Assembly (NCBI GenBank): GCA_016350165.1
Contig: CP066225.1
Span: 1,550,001-1,614,000, forward strand
Length of the DNA stretch: 64,000 nt
Direction: 5' to 3'
Origin: Planctomycetota bacterium
Lineage (GTDB): Bacteria > Planctomycetota > Phycisphaerae > Phycisphaerales > Phycisphaeraceae
The notes under the pieces were generated by a model. It saw only the letters and a list, made by a program, of their open reading frames with translations, ran no database searches and was not told the DNA's origin. Below, in pieces: positions 9,441 through 19,400 of the stretch. Within the stretch, counting starts at the first letter, position 1, and each line of letters opens with the position of its first letter. The translations under genes were made by a program, and so were the position numbers.

Positions 9441-11105
9441 TTACGCTTTGACCTTTGCACGTGCTGGTCGCTTGGCAGCGGTACTCTTTTCAGAGAGTGC
9501 ACGTGTGACTTCTTTGATGTCGGTCACGCCTTCAACAACCTTCGCAAGAGCAGCTTCCTGCAACCAGAGCATCTTCTGCTTACGGAGGTGACTCTTGAGT
9601 TTATCCATATCACCCTTAGCGATATGGTGACGCGCCACGTCGTCGATTGGCATCACTTCAAAGACAGCCAAGCGGCCACGGTAACCGATGCCGTGACACA
9701 TAGGACATGTCTGAGCTTTATCTTTGATGACAACCTGACCTGATGCCTTATACAACTTACCAACACGGTTGGCTGGCAAATTCATCTTCTTAAGAACTGC
9801 TGGATCTGGCGTGTAAGCGGTACGGCAAGTATCGCATAGTTTACGCATCAGACGTTGAGTCATGATGCCGCCGATGGCTTCAGCTGCTTTACGCTTGTTG
9901 CCGACTTGATCGACCCAAGTACGCAGTGTTGAGAAAGTATCGTTGCCGGGAACACCGAGGTAGAAACGGATATCTTCGGTGAGGTCAACGATTTCGCCGA
10001 GAGTTGAAGCGTCAGGCACGCGGTTGATCATGACCACATTCGGGTCACTACGCAGCGTCGCACGGAGCTTGTGGTTGAATTCTTCGACGGTCATCTCGGA
10101 TGGGATCTCGTTGTGTGAGACGCCTTCCATTTCGTAGATTTCCTGGTCTTCCATCGTCACGACCATTTGGATGTATGGGTCGTGAACCTGTGTGAGACTA
10201 TAGAGGGTTGTAGTTGAACCCATCTTTGCAGGCGTTGAGACGAGAACTGCACGACCTTGCTGATCGATGATGTCACGAACTTGTTTCGCTTGTGACTCGA
10301 TGAGGCCGAGGTCGTCGAGTGGTAATGTAGCACGACTGTCATCAAGCGTGAGTGTCAAGGTGACGCCACGAGTTGAACCCATGGTGAGGATGGAGACTTC
10401 GTGCTGACCGTAATCATCAAGGTTGAACTTGAGCGTACCGACTTGTTTTTTGCGACGTTCTTCAACATCCATGCCAGCTGCTTCTTTAACGTAGTCGATA
10501 AGCTTGAGCGCGACTTGTGGTTCAAGAGCTGGTTGAGGATATTTGACGCCGTCGATACGAGCGATCATTGCGGCTTTGCTTGCGTCAACAACGAGGTCAA
10601 CCTGCGTTGCACGGCGAGGTACGGCAAAGTCGAGAACGTTTTCGAGTGTTTCGTGAGCAGCCACGTTTGGATGGCCACCACTAGGCACTTCGATGAAGCC
10701 ACCATCTTTTTCGATAAGAGAAAGCGTTGCAGTTTTCTGAGCTTTGGCGTGAGCCTTTTGATCGAAGTGATCGCGGATCGCATCCATAGATAGCGTCCAC
10801 TTTTCTTTCTCAGGAACTTTGGTGTTTCGGTAGTATGCGTAGGCTGCGACACCACCGATCAATGGGAAGAGGCCTAAAACAAAGCCTACAGCAAAGATCG
10901 GGATCAGCAGCATCAGAGCTAGACCGACAATACCCATTCCGATGAGGAATAGGTTTGTCCAGTGACGAGGGAGGTAGTAGAACTCCGCGTCCTTGTCCAG
11001 ATGTGATACCACCCATGCCCAGCAACCCATAGCTATCAGGAATAGCACTGGATTAACCAAGCTCATCAGAAATACATTATCCGCTTGCAACAATGTGTTC
11101 ATCAT
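9441..11105 (-). CDS. membrane-tethered degenerate GspE/PilB-type ATPase
   Basis: 554 residues. Hydrophobic helices at about 11-33 and 50-92 precede a GspE/PilB-like body. The region aligning with Walker A (GPTGSGKTTTLY in the family) reads TPAKMGSTTTLY here, putting Ser297 in place of the Lys. The Walker B GEIRD equivalent is NRVPD, with Arg362 in place of the Glu. The STLHT His is Arg395. The fold is still recognisable: TTTLYSL, MEDQEIYEMEGVSHNEI, LRSDPNVVMI, IMTQRLMRKLC. So is the C-terminal zinc finger (C424, C427, C467, C470). It probably cannot hydrolyse ATP. The frame is intact throughout, so this is a maintained pseudo-ATPase rather than a pseudogene. Its gene follows an intact PilT-like ATPase gene by 94 bases. 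Confidence 0.8.
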   Translation of the reverse strand: MMNTLLQADNVFLMSLVNPVLFLIAMGCWAWVVSHLDKDAEFYYLPRHWTNLFLIGMGIVGLALMLLIPIFAVGFVLGLFPLIGGVAAYAYYRNTKVPEKEKWTLSMDAIRDHFDQKAHAKAQKTATLSLIEKDGGFIEVPSGGHPNVAAHETLENVLDFAVPRRATQVDLVVDASKAAMIARIDGVKYPQPALEPQVALKLIDYVKEAAGMDVEERRKKQVGTLKFNLDDYGQHEVSILTMGSTRGVTLTLTLDDSRATLPLDDLGLIESQAKQVRDIIDQQGRAVLVSTPAKMGSTTTLYSLTQVHDPYIQMVVTMEDQEIYEMEGVSHNEIPSEMTVEEFNHKLRATLRSDPNVVMINRVPDASTLGEIVDLTEDIRFYLGVPGNDTFSTLRTWVDQVGNKRKAAEAIGGIMTQRLMRKLCDTCRTAYTPDPAVLKKMNLPANRVGKLYKASGQVVIKDKAQTCPMCHGIGYRGRLAVFEVMPIDDVARHHIAKGDMDKLKSHLRKQKMLWLQEAALAKVVEGVTDIKEVTRALSEKSTAAKRPARAKVKA

Positions 11106-11199
11106 CGGGTTCGTCTTCTTATAAAGTACACAGTTAGTAACTGTCAGTTTGCACTGACCTTCCCCCCACCGACCCAGCGACCCCCGCCTCTAACTATCT

Positions 11200-12372
11200 T
11201 TATGCATTAATGCCACGCAAACGCATCTTGACCTCTTCAGGCGACGGTGCGACTTCTTGAGCGACACGTGGGTGGATCTTTTCCATATGCACAAGATCAA
11301 TAAGACTGTCAGTGAAGGTCTGCATACCAGCTTCACGGAATTCTTTCATGACCTCAGGAAGTTCATCTTCGCGGCCCTCGATGATGTACTTTCTGGTTGG
11401 TGGTGACTGAAGCAGAATTTCAACTGCAGGCACACGTTGTACATCTTCGAGTAGAGTTGGGAGCAGCTTCTGGTAAATGAAGCCTTGCATCTGGTAAGCG
11501 AGCAAGTTACGGATCGCTTCACGTTCTTCTTGAGGGAAGAGGTCGTAAATACGGCCGAAAGCTTGGGCAGCAGATGACGCGTGAATGGTACCGAAAACGA
11601 GGTGACCAGTTTCAGCAGCACGCAACGCAGATTCGAAAGTTTCTTTGTCACGCATTTCGCCGATGAGGACGACGTCTGGGTTTTCACGAACCAGCGCACG
11701 CAAACCAGTATCAAAGTCAGGAAGGTCGATGCCAACTTCACGTTGGTTGACGATAGACTTTTTATCAGCGAACAGGTACTCGATCGGGTCTTCGATGGTG
11801 AGGATGTGGCAAGCACGATCCTTGTTGATCTGGTCGAGCATCGCAGCGATGGTGGTACTCTTACCAGAACCGGTAACACCAGCGAGGAGAACGAGGCCTT
11901 GATGAAGCTTACACATATTGCCAACGGATTCGGGCAAGTGCAGTTCTTCGAAGTTAAGAATGGTGTTGTTCACACGGCGAGCAGCGAGGCCGCTGATACC
12001 ACGTGTGCGGAAGATATTGATTCTGAAACGGTGGAGTTCAAACTCGCCAGATTTAGGCGTTTTAATGTTGAAGTCAACACCCAAGTCGATTGAGCCCTTG
12101 TCAGCGTATTGCTTCCATTGCTTGGGGCTAAGCGACGCCTCAACTTGTCGTTCAAAATCAGCGACTTCAATAGCGGGAACGTCCAGGTTCTTTAGTGAGC
12201 CTCTTAGACGCAGCTTTGGCACTTGCCCTGCGCGCATCAAAAGGTCCGACGCTTCAAAACGGACAGCCGCTTCGAAATACTTAAAGAAATCCGTATCCGC
12301 CATCGAACGACGATCATCAAGATGATCTGCGCCCACCGCTTCTTCGGCATGCTTCACTTCGCTCAAGAGCAT
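11200..12372 (-). CDS. PilT/PilU-type secretion ATPase
   Basis: 390 residues from the ATG at 12372 (GAGG just upstream; Met at 12303 is an alternative start). The N-terminal ASDLLMRAGQVPKLRLRG segment matches the PilT N-domain. The core has Walker A GVTGSGKST, the Asp-box IEDPIEY, Walker B GEMRD and the His box GTIHASSA, so it should be an active ATPase. No zinc finger is present, which fits PilT/PilU rather than PilB. Its downstream neighbour is the degenerate GspE-like protein. It is not part of the pilus operon at 41.8-47.9 kb, which has its own PilT. It may energise retraction, or work with the pseudo-ATPase in a separate machine. Confidence 0.88.
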   Translation of the reverse strand: MLLSEVKHAEEAVGADHLDDRRSMADTDFFKYFEAAVRFEASDLLMRAGQVPKLRLRGSLKNLDVPAIEVADFERQVEASLSPKQWKQYADKGSIDLGVDFNIKTPKSGEFELHRFRINIFRTRGISGLAARRVNNTILNFEELHLPESVGNMCKLHQGLVLLAGVTGSGKSTTIAAMLDQINKDRACHILTIEDPIEYLFADKKSIVNQREVGIDLPDFDTGLRALVRENPDVVLIGEMRDKETFESALRAAETGHLVFGTIHASSAAQAFGRIYDLFPQEEREAIRNLLAYQMQGFIYQKLLPTLLEDVQRVPAVEILLQSPPTRKYIIEGREDELPEVMKEFREAGMQTFTDSLIDLVHMEKIHPRVAQEVAPSPEEVKMRLRGINA

Positions 12373-13100
12373 CACCTCTTCGTTAACATGGTGTGTTCAT
12401 CAATTGTCAGGGCGATTGCAGCCCGAGTGACTGACGTCACCGGTGTTGTGCTGCATTGTTTGCTTGTCCCATCCCCCTTATCCCCTCAACACGCGTTTCG
12501 GCGTGTTACGCTAGCTTACCATAACCTCCATCAGTTGTTTAGCTTAGTAATCAGAAACAGCACCTTTTTTTCGCATCCTTGCCCATCTTGACACCCCTCT
12601 ACCCCACTCTCAAATGCCCATCCTGAGCGAATGAACCCCGATTATAGCGACTCACGCCCAATTTCCGACATTTTTATCCCTTATTTTGCTCTCAACCTAA
12701 TCGCGACCAGAAAACCACATATAAGGGATCATTCATGTGCTAAGCAATGAACAGCTTTCACAGATCGTCAGCCATGCATCGATTTTGCGTTAACGTTCAG
12801 GTTCAAAAACAGCCCCAACAATTACCTAAATTACCAATTAGTATCAAAAAACATGAAATTCCGACAAACCACTGGATACTAAGTTTCATCTCAATACAAT
12901 CGCTGATAATGCAAAACGTCCTCGAGCACTCCTACGGCTCGTGATGCACTTCCGGGAAGAATTTCAACTCCTGGCTCTCAGCCACACTGATTTTTCGCAA
13001 AAGCTACCCGAAGTATTGAATGCGCAGTTACTAATTGCACATAGACTGAATCTATCGATTATCCAAAAGAGATATATTCCCACACATTTGGGGCATAACA
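12373..13100. other. divergent intergenic region
   Basis: 728 bases between the divergent PilT-like gene and the first giant repeat-protein gene. It must hold promoters in both directions, but I could not fix one with confidence. Short open frames here have no Shine-Dalgarno or family signal and were not called. A small imperfect hairpin occurs near 12924-12942. Confidence 0.45.
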
Positions 13101-16046
13101 ATGAACACATCACACAATTATCGTACAGCCACACTTCTGTCAGCTTTCACGGCTTTAACACTCACAACATCATCGTTTGCTGGTTTTGATCAAATGCCCA
13201 ACGGGCATCAGGTCTTCTTCTACAATGAGAATGGAGCAATGACCCTTGATCTTCCAGCTTCAACATCGCCCTATATCATTGATATCCCAGCATATTCAAA
13301 CGATACGCCTTACAGTATTAATTTAGCTGAAATTGCTCCATCCAATCTGCACTGGATCAATACGGTCACGCCAACGACGATCAATCTTGACGGCAAGGTG
13401 TCATTTATCGTTAATGGCGACACGCTGAACAGTCTGTTCGATAATTCCAAATCAAGCTTCACTAATAGATTCTCGTTGATCAAATCGCATACCGATGGAG
13501 CATTAAATGTAAATGTTGCTCCAAATAGTATTTTGCATCTCACAAGCTATGGCGTAAACGCTGCTTTATTCGACAAGGCTGGTGGTGATTTACACTTTTC
13601 AAACCTTGCTGGCACACTCTCTTTGTCAACCTACAAACATGGTGGCAAAAATCCACTAGCACGAGCAATCTACAACCAAGATCAAAATATTATCATTGAT
13701 AATTTTGCTGGCCATATATCTGTTAGTGGACACAACGGTGAAGATTCAATAAGTGCAACAGGAATGTATGCAAAAGAAACCATTCAAATCAATCACTTCA
13801 CAGATGCAGGTAAAATAACAATCCAAGCTGAAGGTGTAGTGAATGGGTTAAGAGCAAGAAACCTAAATATCAAGAACTACGATGGTGAGATTGATCTATA
13901 CACTAATAACTCATCAATAAGTTTCGGTGGTGGCATGTATGCCGACAACATCAATATTGACACATTCAGCCAAACCGGCATTATAAAACTCAAAAACATT
14001 AAAGATGATTTTGCTGCAATAAATGGGATTATGGGCCTGTCTATCAATGATTCATTTGCTGGAAAAATTCTAATTGATACTAAAGAAGATGCTCGCGAAG
14101 TCAGTGGCATCCAAAGCTTTCATGGCCTCATAAAAATCAATGATTTCGCAGATACAGGCCTTATTAATATTAATGCTACAAATGGCGAAATAACTGGTCT
14201 CAAAGCTATCAACCAAAAAGTTCAAATTGATTCGTTCGCAGGTAATATACACCTATACACACAAGAGAACGGCAACATCCATGGGATACATAGCCAGAAT
14301 GATGATGTAGAAATTAGCACATTCTCTGGAGGTATCAGCCTAGACGGGAGCGGTAGTATGTGCGGAATAAAATCTGCACATGCAATCCATATTGATCATT
14401 TTACTGAAACTGCACAAATCAATATTACAAATGGTGGCGATACATATGAACACGCGTATGGCCTATATGCAGCTGAAACCAATCGTAATGGTAATGGAAT
14501 TTTCTTTAACAATACGTTTGCTGGCGACATTTCAGTACAGAATGGATATGCGGCAATAGCAGCTATCGGAGGAGTTGTTAAGTTCAATAATATATCCGAG
14601 CAATCGACTATTTCGGTCACAGGAAATCAAGGGTCACGCGGCCCCTGCGGCATCGTGGCAGGTATAGATACAAACGGCATCGCAAATTCTGATTCAGATA
14701 TTATTGTTGAAGGTATTTTAGCTGGAGACATTGATGTCACAAACCCAGAAGGTCCAAAAGCAACAGCGATCGCTGCAACACGTGATATTAAAATCAAGAC
14801 AATTGGTCACCAATCTACAATAAGCGTTGAAGCAACCAACTCATATCCTTTCCCAAATGTATTTGGATTATATGCATACAATAAAATTGACATTGAACAT
14901 ATGGCAGGAACAGTCACTTCAACTATTTCCGGTCATGAAGACAAGCATGGTAATGGCCGTGTCTATGGAATTTTTGGCACCAACGGAATAGATATTGACA
15001 ATCTTTCTGGGACTGTAACAGCCAACGCCCAGTCATTGCAGGATAAAGTCTACGCAATTCACTCATTATCCAATTTAAATCTTAAAAACATCACCGGAAC
15101 TATTAAGGTTAACGTTTCTGACAAAGTATTATCCTCAGCTGCTATTACCACTGAGTATCTATATATACCTGAAATTTGGCGAAGCTATATCAGTGATGAT
15201 TTTGTCCACTTGAATTCAGGCGCAAACATCATTGGTGATATTCGTCTCGGGTTCCACCGTACCGATGACCAAGACAATATGATTGAGCAAGGTGATGTGC
15301 TTAAGCTTACAGGTAACGGTGGTTTCAACCATGATCTCTTTGGCATTGACACGATCAATGTCGAATCATACAACGGCGAATCTGGTTTATGGACACTAAA
15401 CCTAGTCTCTGCACCTGATGCTGATGACTATCAACGCAATACTGTCGAGCAGCTGAATATCAACGATGGTTATTTCGCATCTAAGAATCTTCTGGCGAAC
15501 TATCTGAACATTTCAGAAGATGGTGGCTTTTATATTCATATTGATGATGAATTTACACCTTTTGCTGTCACCGAAAACATCACACTTGCTGGCAACTTAT
15601 TGGTTGATGCAGATACTGATGATTTTGTTGATGCAGATCAAACCTACACATTACTTACAGCTGAATCGATCACAGGCACATTCGACAATCTCGATGTTGC
15701 TCTTAATGCTGCCCAAACTTTGATTATTGAATACACTCCAACCTCGGTCATCGGCTTCTCAGCTTACAACGGTGACACCGATCTTTCGGGCCACATTGAT
15801 GATAAAGATTATGCCAACATCGCAGCATCTTATTTCAGCACAGATAACAACTTCACATGGGCGGAAGGCGACTTCAATTATGATGGCCTTGTAAACGATC
15901 AGGACCTCGAACTCATGACAGCCTACACAGGTTACTCACTCTCGGAATTACAGAACATGATCTCTACAATTCCAGAGCCTACAACGTTTACACTATTTTC
16001 ACTTGCTGCAGTTCCGCTACTTCGTCGCCGTAAATATTCAGCTTAA
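13101..16046 (+). CDS. large secreted repeat protein with dockerin-like and PEP-CTERM ends
   Basis: 981 residues. The N-terminal signal peptide runs to about TTSSFA. A long body of degenerate beta-strand repeats follows (IxIxxFAGxIxV...GIxA style). The C-terminal ~80 residues carry two calcium-loop segments (NGDTDLSGHIDDKDY and GDFNYDGLVNDQDLELM) as in type I dockerins. The end is a PEP-CTERM sorting signal: IPEP, a hydrophobic helix, then RRRK. It should be exported and processed by an exosortase such as the one at 52713. The larger neighbour at 16429 is its paralog, nearly identical at signal peptide and C-terminal anchor. Role is probably surface or matrix structure (inference). A strong terminator follows. 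Confidence 0.85.
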   Translation: MNTSHNYRTATLLSAFTALTLTTSSFAGFDQMPNGHQVFFYNENGAMTLDLPASTSPYIIDIPAYSNDTPYSINLAEIAPSNLHWINTVTPTTINLDGKVSFIVNGDTLNSLFDNSKSSFTNRFSLIKSHTDGALNVNVAPNSILHLTSYGVNAALFDKAGGDLHFSNLAGTLSLSTYKHGGKNPLARAIYNQDQNIIIDNFAGHISVSGHNGEDSISATGMYAKETIQINHFTDAGKITIQAEGVVNGLRARNLNIKNYDGEIDLYTNNSSISFGGGMYADNINIDTFSQTGIIKLKNIKDDFAAINGIMGLSINDSFAGKILIDTKEDAREVSGIQSFHGLIKINDFADTGLININATNGEITGLKAINQKVQIDSFAGNIHLYTQENGNIHGIHSQNDDVEISTFSGGISLDGSGSMCGIKSAHAIHIDHFTETAQINITNGGDTYEHAYGLYAAETNRNGNGIFFNNTFAGDISVQNGYAAIAAIGGVVKFNNISEQSTISVTGNQGSRGPCGIVAGIDTNGIANSDSDIIVEGILAGDIDVTNPEGPKATAIAATRDIKIKTIGHQSTISVEATNSYPFPNVFGLYAYNKIDIEHMAGTVTSTISGHEDKHGNGRVYGIFGTNGIDIDNLSGTVTANAQSLQDKVYAIHSLSNLNLKNITGTIKVNVSDKVLSSAAITTEYLYIPEIWRSYISDDFVHLNSGANIIGDIRLGFHRTDDQDNMIEQGDVLKLTGNGGFNHDLFGIDTINVESYNGESGLWTLNLVSAPDADDYQRNTVEQLNINDGYFASKNLLANYLNISEDGGFYIHIDDEFTPFAVTENITLAGNLLVDADTDDFVDADQTYTLLTAESITGTFDNLDVALNAAQTLIIEYTPTSVIGFSAYNGDTDLSGHIDDKDYANIAASYFSTDNNFTWAEGDFNYDGLVNDQDLELMTAYTGYSLSELQNMISTIPEPTTFTLFSLAAVPLLRRRKYSA

Positions 16047-16428
16047 ACAGAGATCGCTGCCATCCTTGGCATATTTGCCTAGATCACAGCCAACTCTCTC
16101 TAAATCTTCTAAATAGCCAAAGCTCACATCATCGGAGAAAATGCATGTAAAAAATGCGTATTTTCTGATGATGTTTTCTTTTCGCTTGGATTTAGTACTA
16201 CATGTATTACAATTATGATTGAACGATTAATATGCCGGCGGCAACGCATTTCTGTTCGCATCTACAACATTAGTTGGCATGAAAAATCGTATTGAAATTA
16301 CGTTTACGATACAGCTTGCGAGTTAAATGCTCTATAGCTTCATCTGTAAATCTTTCGTAAACATACGTCTAGAATCTATCGCATCACCAAGCATTTAATG
16401 CCATAACAGCAACATCACCGAGGCAAAA
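16047..16428. other. intergenic region between the two giant genes
   Basis: 382 bases: the terminator of the upstream gene (16126-16177), then about 250 A/T-rich bases that must hold the promoter of the 2006-residue gene. No clear Shine-Dalgarno precedes its ATG. Confidence 0.5.
16126..16177 (+). terminator. long intrinsic terminator
   Basis: A three-part stem: ACATCATC/GATGATGT, AGAAAAT/ATTTTCT and GCAT/ATGC, with 2-base bulges, followed by TTT. It ends transcription of the 981-residue protein gene and insulates its paralog. Confidence 0.85.
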
Positions 16429-19400
16429 ATGACAACTATATATAGATATCGCACAAACACGCTTCTTACAGCTTTGGCAGCGTTAACACTTACAACGCCA
16501 TCATTTGCTGGCTTCAACGAAACCAGTCCGGGCAGCAATTCATATACATACGATGCATCGAATACGTCGCCGCTTACGTTGACGACTGATGTCACGACGC
16601 TAGATATCCTGAGTCTCATGTCTTCTGGTGATGCCCCAGCGAGCTTCACTGACACCATTTGGCTCAACAATACTTCCGAAGATACAGAGCAGCCTTACGT
16701 AGTAAACTTCTCTGGCCACACATACCTAAATTTTGAATATAACGACCTCGCGCAAGTAGGCGTGAAATTCAATACGCCGGTGTTATCTAATTACCTGCCA
16801 AATAACAAAATCGAGTTCTACCCCGATGTACAGATCAATCTAAATAATGCTGACAGTTCACTCAATTTTGATTTTTCACATTACAAATCCGCCGCGATTA
16901 AAAACAGGGGCATTCTTTCATTTAACAATCTCGCTGGTGATATTGTTGTTACAAATAGCTCGGATGTAAAAGATAGTAACGACATCGTAAATCATGCAGT
17001 GATTGAAGCTGGCCTTGTACGTATGAAAGCGGTCGCAGAAACAAGTCATATTTCGATTACGACAAACAGCGACGATGTAAATGGGATTGATGCAAACCTA
17101 TTACTTATCAGTGATTTTAATGGAAAGATATCGGTAACAGCAGGCGATCCAACGACACATTCACCATTTATCAATAACATCAGAGGCATTCACGCAAGAG
17201 ATATGTATTTAGGTGGTGCAGGAAATACAGCCAGTATCAATGTCAATACATCAGGCTCAAACGTTGCGGGCATACATGCAGATAGACAAGTAAATTTATA
17301 CAATCCTAGTAACTTCAACAATTGGCCTATATCAGAAGGTTTAGATTTTGCAGGTGACATCAACGTAACTGCTGGACATGATAGCGATAATGTTTCAAAC
17401 GCTTCGGGCATTCAATCTGAATCATTCCGTTTCTACTCCATCACAAACGATTCGCACATTTCAGTCAATGCAAGCGGCTCGGATGTCTTTGGTATCAATA
17501 CTGGAACAATCGTTTTTTATTCTGATTTTGAAGTTTCTGAGAAAGTCGTTACGACGACAACGCCATACGTGGTAACGCCACAATTTTCAGGCGACATCAC
17601 TGTAAATGCAGGCAAAAACGGTAACATGGAATCCAATGCCTATGGTATCAAAGCTAACCATATAAGAATGGCGAAAGTTGATTCAGACAGCCACATCAGC
17701 GTCACAGGTACAGGTAGAAACGTATACGGTATCTATGGTGAATCTGAAGTTAAAATTCGCGAGTATTATTTCGAAGATGACCCTAACCATCAGCTCACTG
17801 GCTATGCTGGCGACATAACTGTAAACGCTGATCACGATGACGATAATATCTCCAATGCGGTCGGTATCTATTGCCATGATGCGGATGATTTCATTATCGG
17901 TTCCGTTGCATCTGATAGCCATATCAGTGTGACTGGCACCGGCAGTGATGTATATGGCCTATACACACTTGGCACGTTAGAAATCATACGTGATATGGAT
18001 GACAATCATTATGAGGTGTATATCCCATCTGACGGTTTTTCTGGTGACATCACGGTTCAAGCGGGTCACACAATCCAAAGCTATGACGCATACTCAAATG
18101 CATATGGCATAAAAGCCGATCGTCTTGATATGGAGTCTTTCAACGCTGATGCACATATCAATGTTTCAGGTACAGGATCAAATGTATTCGGCATTCATGC
18201 ATCTGAACTAAATCTATATGAAGAACATGAGTACTATGATCAGCCACCTGAAGAACCAACCAAAGTATTCGCTGGCGACATCACAGTAAATGCAGGACAT
18301 ACCAGATCACAATACCCAGCCCACTTCAATCCTCGTGGTACCTCTGATGCTTACGGCATCTACAGCGACGACGAATTAAGAATCAATGTAAAATCTGTAT
18401 CCAGTGACAGCCACATATCTGTTACCGGCGCAGGCAGCAATGTCTACGGTATATACGCCGACGAAGGTGACGGCGGCATCACCGCCACTGATTTCTTTGC
18501 AGGCGATATTACGATTAATGCTGGTAATAATTACGACAACCAATCAAACGCCTATGGCATTCACGCTGACTTAAACACTTTTAAAGTAGCAAGTGAGAGC
18601 CACATTTCTGTTACAGCAACAGGTAGTGACGTTGCAGCAATTAAAACAGGCACGTTTATAGTGGGGCATAAAAGTTATAGTTCCATACCTGATGAGAAAA
18701 GGACTCAAGAACATCTCGGCTACCACGGTGATATCACTGTCTCGGCTGGCCATAACAATGAGAAGCAATCAAACGCATACGGCATCTATGCTGATTCATT
18801 TATCACGTTATACTCAACTCACGAAGACAGCACTATTTCAGTATCTGGTACAGGATCTGATGTAACTGGTATCTTTGCCAAACACAATGTTTCTATATAT
18901 AGATTCTTCGATCAGTATACTCATCAAGTCACTGACGGTTTTGATGGCGACCTTATCGTTACCGCAGGTCATAATGACGATCATGAATCCAACGCTTTTG
19001 GCATCCACGCACAAGATGGCTGGTTGTCTGTTCGCCAATTAACAGATACCGGTTCGATTTCAGTCACAGGCTCGGGTTCAAACGTACATGCACTCTATGC
19101 ACCAGAATCATCCGTAACACTAAATAACTCTAGCCACGTGACTGTCTCAGCAGGCAAGAATCTTGATAGCATCTCCAATGCGTCAGGTATTACAGGAGAC
19201 ATCTTCATTGGCCTCCTCGATGAAGGTAGCTCAATTTCAGTGACTGGTACAGGCAGCGATGTCTATGGCATTAAAGCCCGTTACATACACAAACAACTCG
19301 GTGCATTTAGCTATTTCGCACATCGTGGCGGTACGATTAATGTAGAAGCAGGCTCAAATAATCTGGGCGAATCCAATGCCTTTGGCTACTACCTCGACGA

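Noticed and set aside
10401-10793. 130-residue plus-strand open frame inside the degenerate ATPase gene
   Set aside because: Antisense shadow of a conserved coding frame; its Phe-rich sequence reflects the opposite strand's codons.
9441-11105. Degenerate ATPase as a pseudogene or sequencing error
   Set aside because: Three separate motifs have changed while the frame, zinc finger and flanking family motifs remain intact; one error could not do this.
11581-12093. 170-residue plus-strand open frame inside the PilT-like gene
   Set aside because: It lies wholly opposite a gene with intact PilT motifs, has no family signal and no Shine-Dalgarno; antisense shadow.
12747-12944. Small open frame before the first giant gene
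   Set aside because: No ribosome-binding site, no recognisable protein features, and A/T-rich intergenic composition.
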